Shown: piece by piece, positions 61,379 to 64,000 of the stretch | How the letters are laid out: each line of letters opens with the position of its first letter | Position numbering within the stretch: position 1 is the first letter of the stretch | DNA from: Flavobacterium profundi | GTDB lineage: Bacteria; Bacteroidota; Bacteroidia; Flavobacteriales; Flavobacteriaceae | Length of the DNA: 64,000 nt | Reading direction: 5' to 3' | Assembly: GCF_006491645.1 (NCBI RefSeq) | Contig: NZ_VDCZ01000004.1 | Span: 241,526 to 305,525 of the forward strand | Notes under the pieces: model-generated | The model's database searches: none | What the model saw: the letters and a program-made list of their open reading frames with translations, nothing else | What the model was told of the DNA's origin: nothing | Translations under genes and position numbers: made by a program

Positions 61379-62611
61379 CTAATTTTCCTTATAAAGTAGA
61401 TAAGGCTTTCTCATTTCTTTAAAATGATGTAAACCTTCTTTCCATGAAGCTCTAATTGCTTGTTCAGACATACCTTTTTCAATTTGCTCTTGTAATTTCT
61501 TTGTTCCAGCTAGTTTAGTGAAGAAAGCACTAAAGAATTTTGATTTATCAGCAGTTTCTTTATAAGCCTTAATCAACCATTTTAATTCTAAATGTTTTAC
61601 CTTAGTAATTTTAGTTAAATCTTCACCGTAACATATAATACCATTGTATAGCGGATCTTTAGCTCCTTCATTGGGTCTGGGTGTGAAACTATAATTGTTT
61701 TTTGGTAAGTAAGGTGAGCCGTAAATTTGAAATTGATTGCTTGTACCACGTCCAACACTCACATTCGTGCCTTCAAAAAAACATAAACTTGCATACAAAT
61801 TGATAGCTTGTGCATTTGGTAAATTGGGAGAAGGTTTAACAGGTAAATCATAAGGTAAGCTCTTGTTGTAATTCAAACAAGGGATAACTTGTAAAGAACA
61901 TTGAATTCCTTCCTTTAGCCATTTTTCTCCATTTATCATTTGCGCATATTCACCTATGGTCATACCATGTAAGACAGGAATGGTATGCATCCCTACAAAA
62001 CTGTGGTTTTCTTTCTCTAATATAGGTCCATCTACAATAGCACCGTTTGGATTTGGTCGGTCCAAAACGATAACAGAAACCTTGTTTTCTGCGCAAGCTT
62101 CCATAATATAATGTAGGGTTGAGATATAAGTATAAAAACGAGCACCCACATCTTGTAGGTCAAAAACTAAAACATCTAAATCTTGAAGTTGTTCTGCTTT
62201 GGGTTTCTTATTGGCTCCGTACAAAGAAATTATAGGTAGGCCTGTTCTAACATCCTTATCGTTTTTTATAGTTTCACCAGCATCAGCAGTACCTCTAAAG
62301 CCATGTTCTGGAGCAAAAATTTTTCGGACATTAATTTTTTTAGATAATAAAAAGTCAACTAAATGCGTGCGATCAGTTAAAATTCCTGATTGGTTGGTTA
62401 CAATTCCTATTTTTTTATTCTCTAGCAAGGGTAAATAAGCCACATAATTATCGGCTCCAGTCTTTATTTCTTGAGAGGATAGTTTTTCATTTGGAATTAT
62501 ATTTTTATTTCCATTTTGACTGACTTCTGTTTTTTTAACAGAATTTCCGCAAGAAAAAATAAATAAAACCAAGAATAAAAATGTATTTTTGAACACCAAT
62601 TTACTAAGCAT
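61379..62611 (-). CDS. DUF1343 lipoprotein (NamZ-like exo-beta-N-acetylmuramidase domain)
   Basis: 410 residues from the ATG at 62611, which gives a lipoprotein signal (FLFLVLFIFSCGNS, Cys21). The frame could extend to 62803, but those residues are antisense to the N terminus of the permease and are rejected. Motifs: IGIVTNQSGILTDRTHLVDFLL, IFAPEHGFRGTADAGE, DVGARFYTYISTLHYIMEA, VLDRPNPNGAIVDGPIL, ASLCFFEGTNVSVGRGT. DUF1343 is the catalytic domain of NamZ, which removes terminal N-acetylmuramic acid from peptidoglycan fragments. It is divergent from the permease with only 7 nt between starts. Confidence 0.88.
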   Translation of the reverse strand: MLSKLVFKNTFLFLVLFIFSCGNSVKKTEVSQNGNKNIIPNEKLSSQEIKTGADNYVAYLPLLENKKIGIVTNQSGILTDRTHLVDFLLSKKINVRKIFAPEHGFRGTADAGETIKNDKDVRTGLPIISLYGANKKPKAEQLQDLDVLVFDLQDVGARFYTYISTLHYIMEACAENKVSVIVLDRPNPNGAIVDGPILEKENHSFVGMHTIPVLHGMTIGEYAQMINGEKWLKEGIQCSLQVIPCLNYNKSLPYDLPVKPSPNLPNAQAINLYASLCFFEGTNVSVGRGTSNQFQIYGSPYLPKNNYSFTPRPNEGAKDPLYNGIICYGEDLTKITKVKHLELKWLIKAYKETADKSKFFSAFFTKLAGTKKLQEQIEKGMSEQAIRASWKEGLHHFKEMRKPYLLYKEN

Positions 62612-62618
62612 AAACAGA

Positions 62619-63851
62619 TTGAATTTAGAATATTTTATAGCCAAAAGACTAGTTACTACTAAAAAGGATAAAAGTAGTGTTTCTTCTCCAATTATTAAAA
62701 TTGCTATTACTGCAATTGCGATTGGTGTAATAATGATGATTATTTCGGTCGCAACTGGTATTGGCTTGCAAAATAAAATAAGGGATAAAGTATCTGCTTT
62801 CAATGGACATGTAATTATTTCAAATTACGATGACAATCAGTCTCAGGTTAGTACAGTTCCTATCTCAACTAAACAAGATTTCTATCCAACTTTCTCTTCT
62901 GTTTCTGGTATCGAGCACATTCAGGCAGTCGCAACAAAAGCGGCAATGATACGCACTGAAATTACGGTAGAAGGTATTGTTTTTAAAGGTGTAGGTAAAG
63001 ATTATAAATGGAACAATATTGCTGAATATTTAGTGGAAGGAGAATTGCCTAGTATTACAGATAAGTTAACAGATGATGTCGTTATTTCGCAATATTTAGC
63101 AAAAAGATTAAATCTAAAACTGCATGATGTTTGTAGAACTTATTTTATTAAGCCAGATAATCAAGGCTATAATCTAAGAAGTTTTAAAATTGTAGGAATA
63201 TTTAATTCAGGTTTTCAAGAGTTTGATGCTAATTTTATGTTAGGCGATCTCAAGCATGTTCAAAAAATCAACAAATGGAAAGAGGATGAGGTAGGTTCTT
63301 TTGAAGTTTTTCTAAACGATTTTTCTCAAATTGAACAAAAAGGACAAGAAATTTATAAAGAAATACCACCTACTTATAATAGTGTAACTATATTAGATAA
63401 GTATTACAGCATTTTTGAATGGTTGAAACTCTTCGATTTTAATATCGTTGTAATTTTGGTAGTAATGATTTTAGTTTCCACTATTAATATGATAGTTGCA
63501 TTATTAGTTCTTATTTTAGAAAGAACACAAATGATAGGTATTCTTAAAGCAGTTGGAGCCAGTAATTGGAATGTTCGAAAAATATTTGTTTACAATGCGG
63601 GGCATTTAATTGCTAGAGGTTTACTTTGGGGTAATGTAATTGCTCTAGTATTGCTTTTGTTACAGAAATATTTTGGGTTGATAAAACTTGATCCTGAAAA
63701 TTATTACGTTAGTGAAGCACCAGTGGATATCAACATACTCTATATTGTATTCATTAATTTAGGAACCATACTCATTTGTTTGTTAATATTAATCATTCCT
63801 TCCTATATAATAACAAGAATTACTCCAGTTAAAGCAATCCGATTCGATTAA
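62619..63851 (+). CDS. FtsX/LolE-like ABC transporter permease
   Basis: 410 residues from a TTG at 62619 (NLEYFIAKRL), the expected family N terminus; an in-frame TTG at 62589 would add 10 residues. No ATG lies near the family start. Four transmembrane helices: about 23-48 (IIKIAITAIAIGVIMMIISV), 261-290 (VVILVVMILVSTINMIVALL), about 325-350 and 368-395, with a large periplasmic loop between the first two. The ATPase partner is not adjacent. The fold is that of MacB/LolCE permeases; lipoprotein export is a possible role. Confidence 0.87.
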   Translation: MNLEYFIAKRLVTTKKDKSSVSSPIIKIAITAIAIGVIMMIISVATGIGLQNKIRDKVSAFNGHVIISNYDDNQSQVSTVPISTKQDFYPTFSSVSGIEHIQAVATKAAMIRTEITVEGIVFKGVGKDYKWNNIAEYLVEGELPSITDKLTDDVVISQYLAKRLNLKLHDVCRTYFIKPDNQGYNLRSFKIVGIFNSGFQEFDANFMLGDLKHVQKINKWKEDEVGSFEVFLNDFSQIEQKGQEIYKEIPPTYNSVTILDKYYSIFEWLKLFDFNIVVILVVMILVSTINMIVALLVLILERTQMIGILKAVGASNWNVRKIFVYNAGHLIARGLLWGNVIALVLLLLQKYFGLIKLDPENYYVSEAPVDINILYIVFINLGTILICLLILIIPSYIITRITPVKAIRFD

Positions 63852-63909
63852 TTTTCAGGAGCACTGCTTTGTTGCTATAAAGGATTATATTCCCGCTTTT
63901 CGTTTTATC

Positions 63910-63943
63910 TTTTTATTTTTTGGTATAAAAATAAAAAGGATGC
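63910..63943 (+). repeat. Long AT hairpin downstream of the permease gene, possibly a dispersed element
   Basis: TCTTTTTATTTTT pairs with AAAAATAAAAAGGA around TGGTAT. It is flanked by GGATTATATTCCCGC before and ACAATCGGGGCTATT after, which may be part of the same element. It could end permease transcription or be an AT-rich palindromic repeat. The final 57 bases of the window hold no gene I can recognise. Confidence 0.35.
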
Positions 63944-64000
63944 CACTACAATCGGGGCTATTAGAGTGGTTTTGTACTTTATAAGCTGTTTTGTTTTTTT

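Noticed and set aside
62612..62803. N-terminal extension of the DUF1343 lipoprotein frame
   Set aside because: The extra 64 residues are antisense to the conserved N terminus of the permease, and they would hide the lipoprotein signal that starts at 62611.
1..64000. CRISPR array, prophage, insertion sequence, integron or plasmid origin
   Set aside because: No regular spaced direct repeats, transposase, integrase, phage structural genes or replication gene were seen on either strand.

Overview
The window is about 70% AT and very likely comes from a Flavobacterium or a close relative in the Flavobacteriaceae. The evidence is the Bacteroidetes-type promoters (TTG or TTTG, about 19-21 nt, then TAnnTTTG), the lack of Shine-Dalgarno sequences, two GLPGLI proteins beside an outer-membrane receptor, gldA, a split metH, and kmo and kynU. 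There is no phage, insertion sequence, CRISPR array or plasmid signature. It reads as ordinary chromosome with unusually rich RNA-level control.

Layout. 1-3.3 kb: end of a GH2 beta-mannosidase, an AhpD-like protein, a deoxynucleoside kinase and a secreted protein. 3.4-10.2 kb: two GLPGLI proteins and a TonB-dependent-receptor-like protein around a sensor kinase/response regulator pair. 10.3-28.3 kb: a sulfur and methionine block, made of metK; cysE-cysM-cobA-cysJ-cysI-sirohaem synthase; metY-osmC-metX-hom; and split metH-metF. 28.5-34.7 kb: two small secreted repeat-like proteins, gldA, and a Phe/Tyr operon (pheA, aminotransferase, tyrA, DAHP synthase/chorismate mutase). 34.8-44.5 kb: a secreted protein, rsgA-dtd, three DUF3857/transglutaminase-fold proteins, a MazG-like hydrolase, aroA and tRNA-Pro(GGG). 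44.8-50.8 kb: queA, kynU, an arginase-family enzyme, an S41 peptidase and a glycine-zipper lipoprotein. 50.8-55.4 kb: a photolyase cluster (FeS photolyase, cryptochrome DASH, DUF2256) and kmo. 55.4-64 kb: cupin, HerA-like ATPase, two tandem secreted paralogues, queE, DUF2059, methyltransferase, cysteine-cluster protein, DUF1343 lipoprotein and an FtsX/LolE-like permease.

The most interesting content is in the non-coding leaders. Four short leader peptides, each followed by a strong intrinsic terminator and a competing antiterminator segment, sit ahead of amino-acid operons. One Cys/Met-rich leader precedes cysE, two in tandem precede metY, and one Phe/Tyr-rich leader precedes pheA. A SAM-I riboswitch precedes metH-metF and a SAM-II-like riboswitch precedes metK. 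Sulfur and methionine metabolism here therefore seems to be read by three RNA mechanisms within 14 kb: ribosome-mediated attenuation on Cys/Met codons, SAM-I and SAM-II.

All functional calls come from recognising motifs and gene order by eye. No database search or folding program was run.
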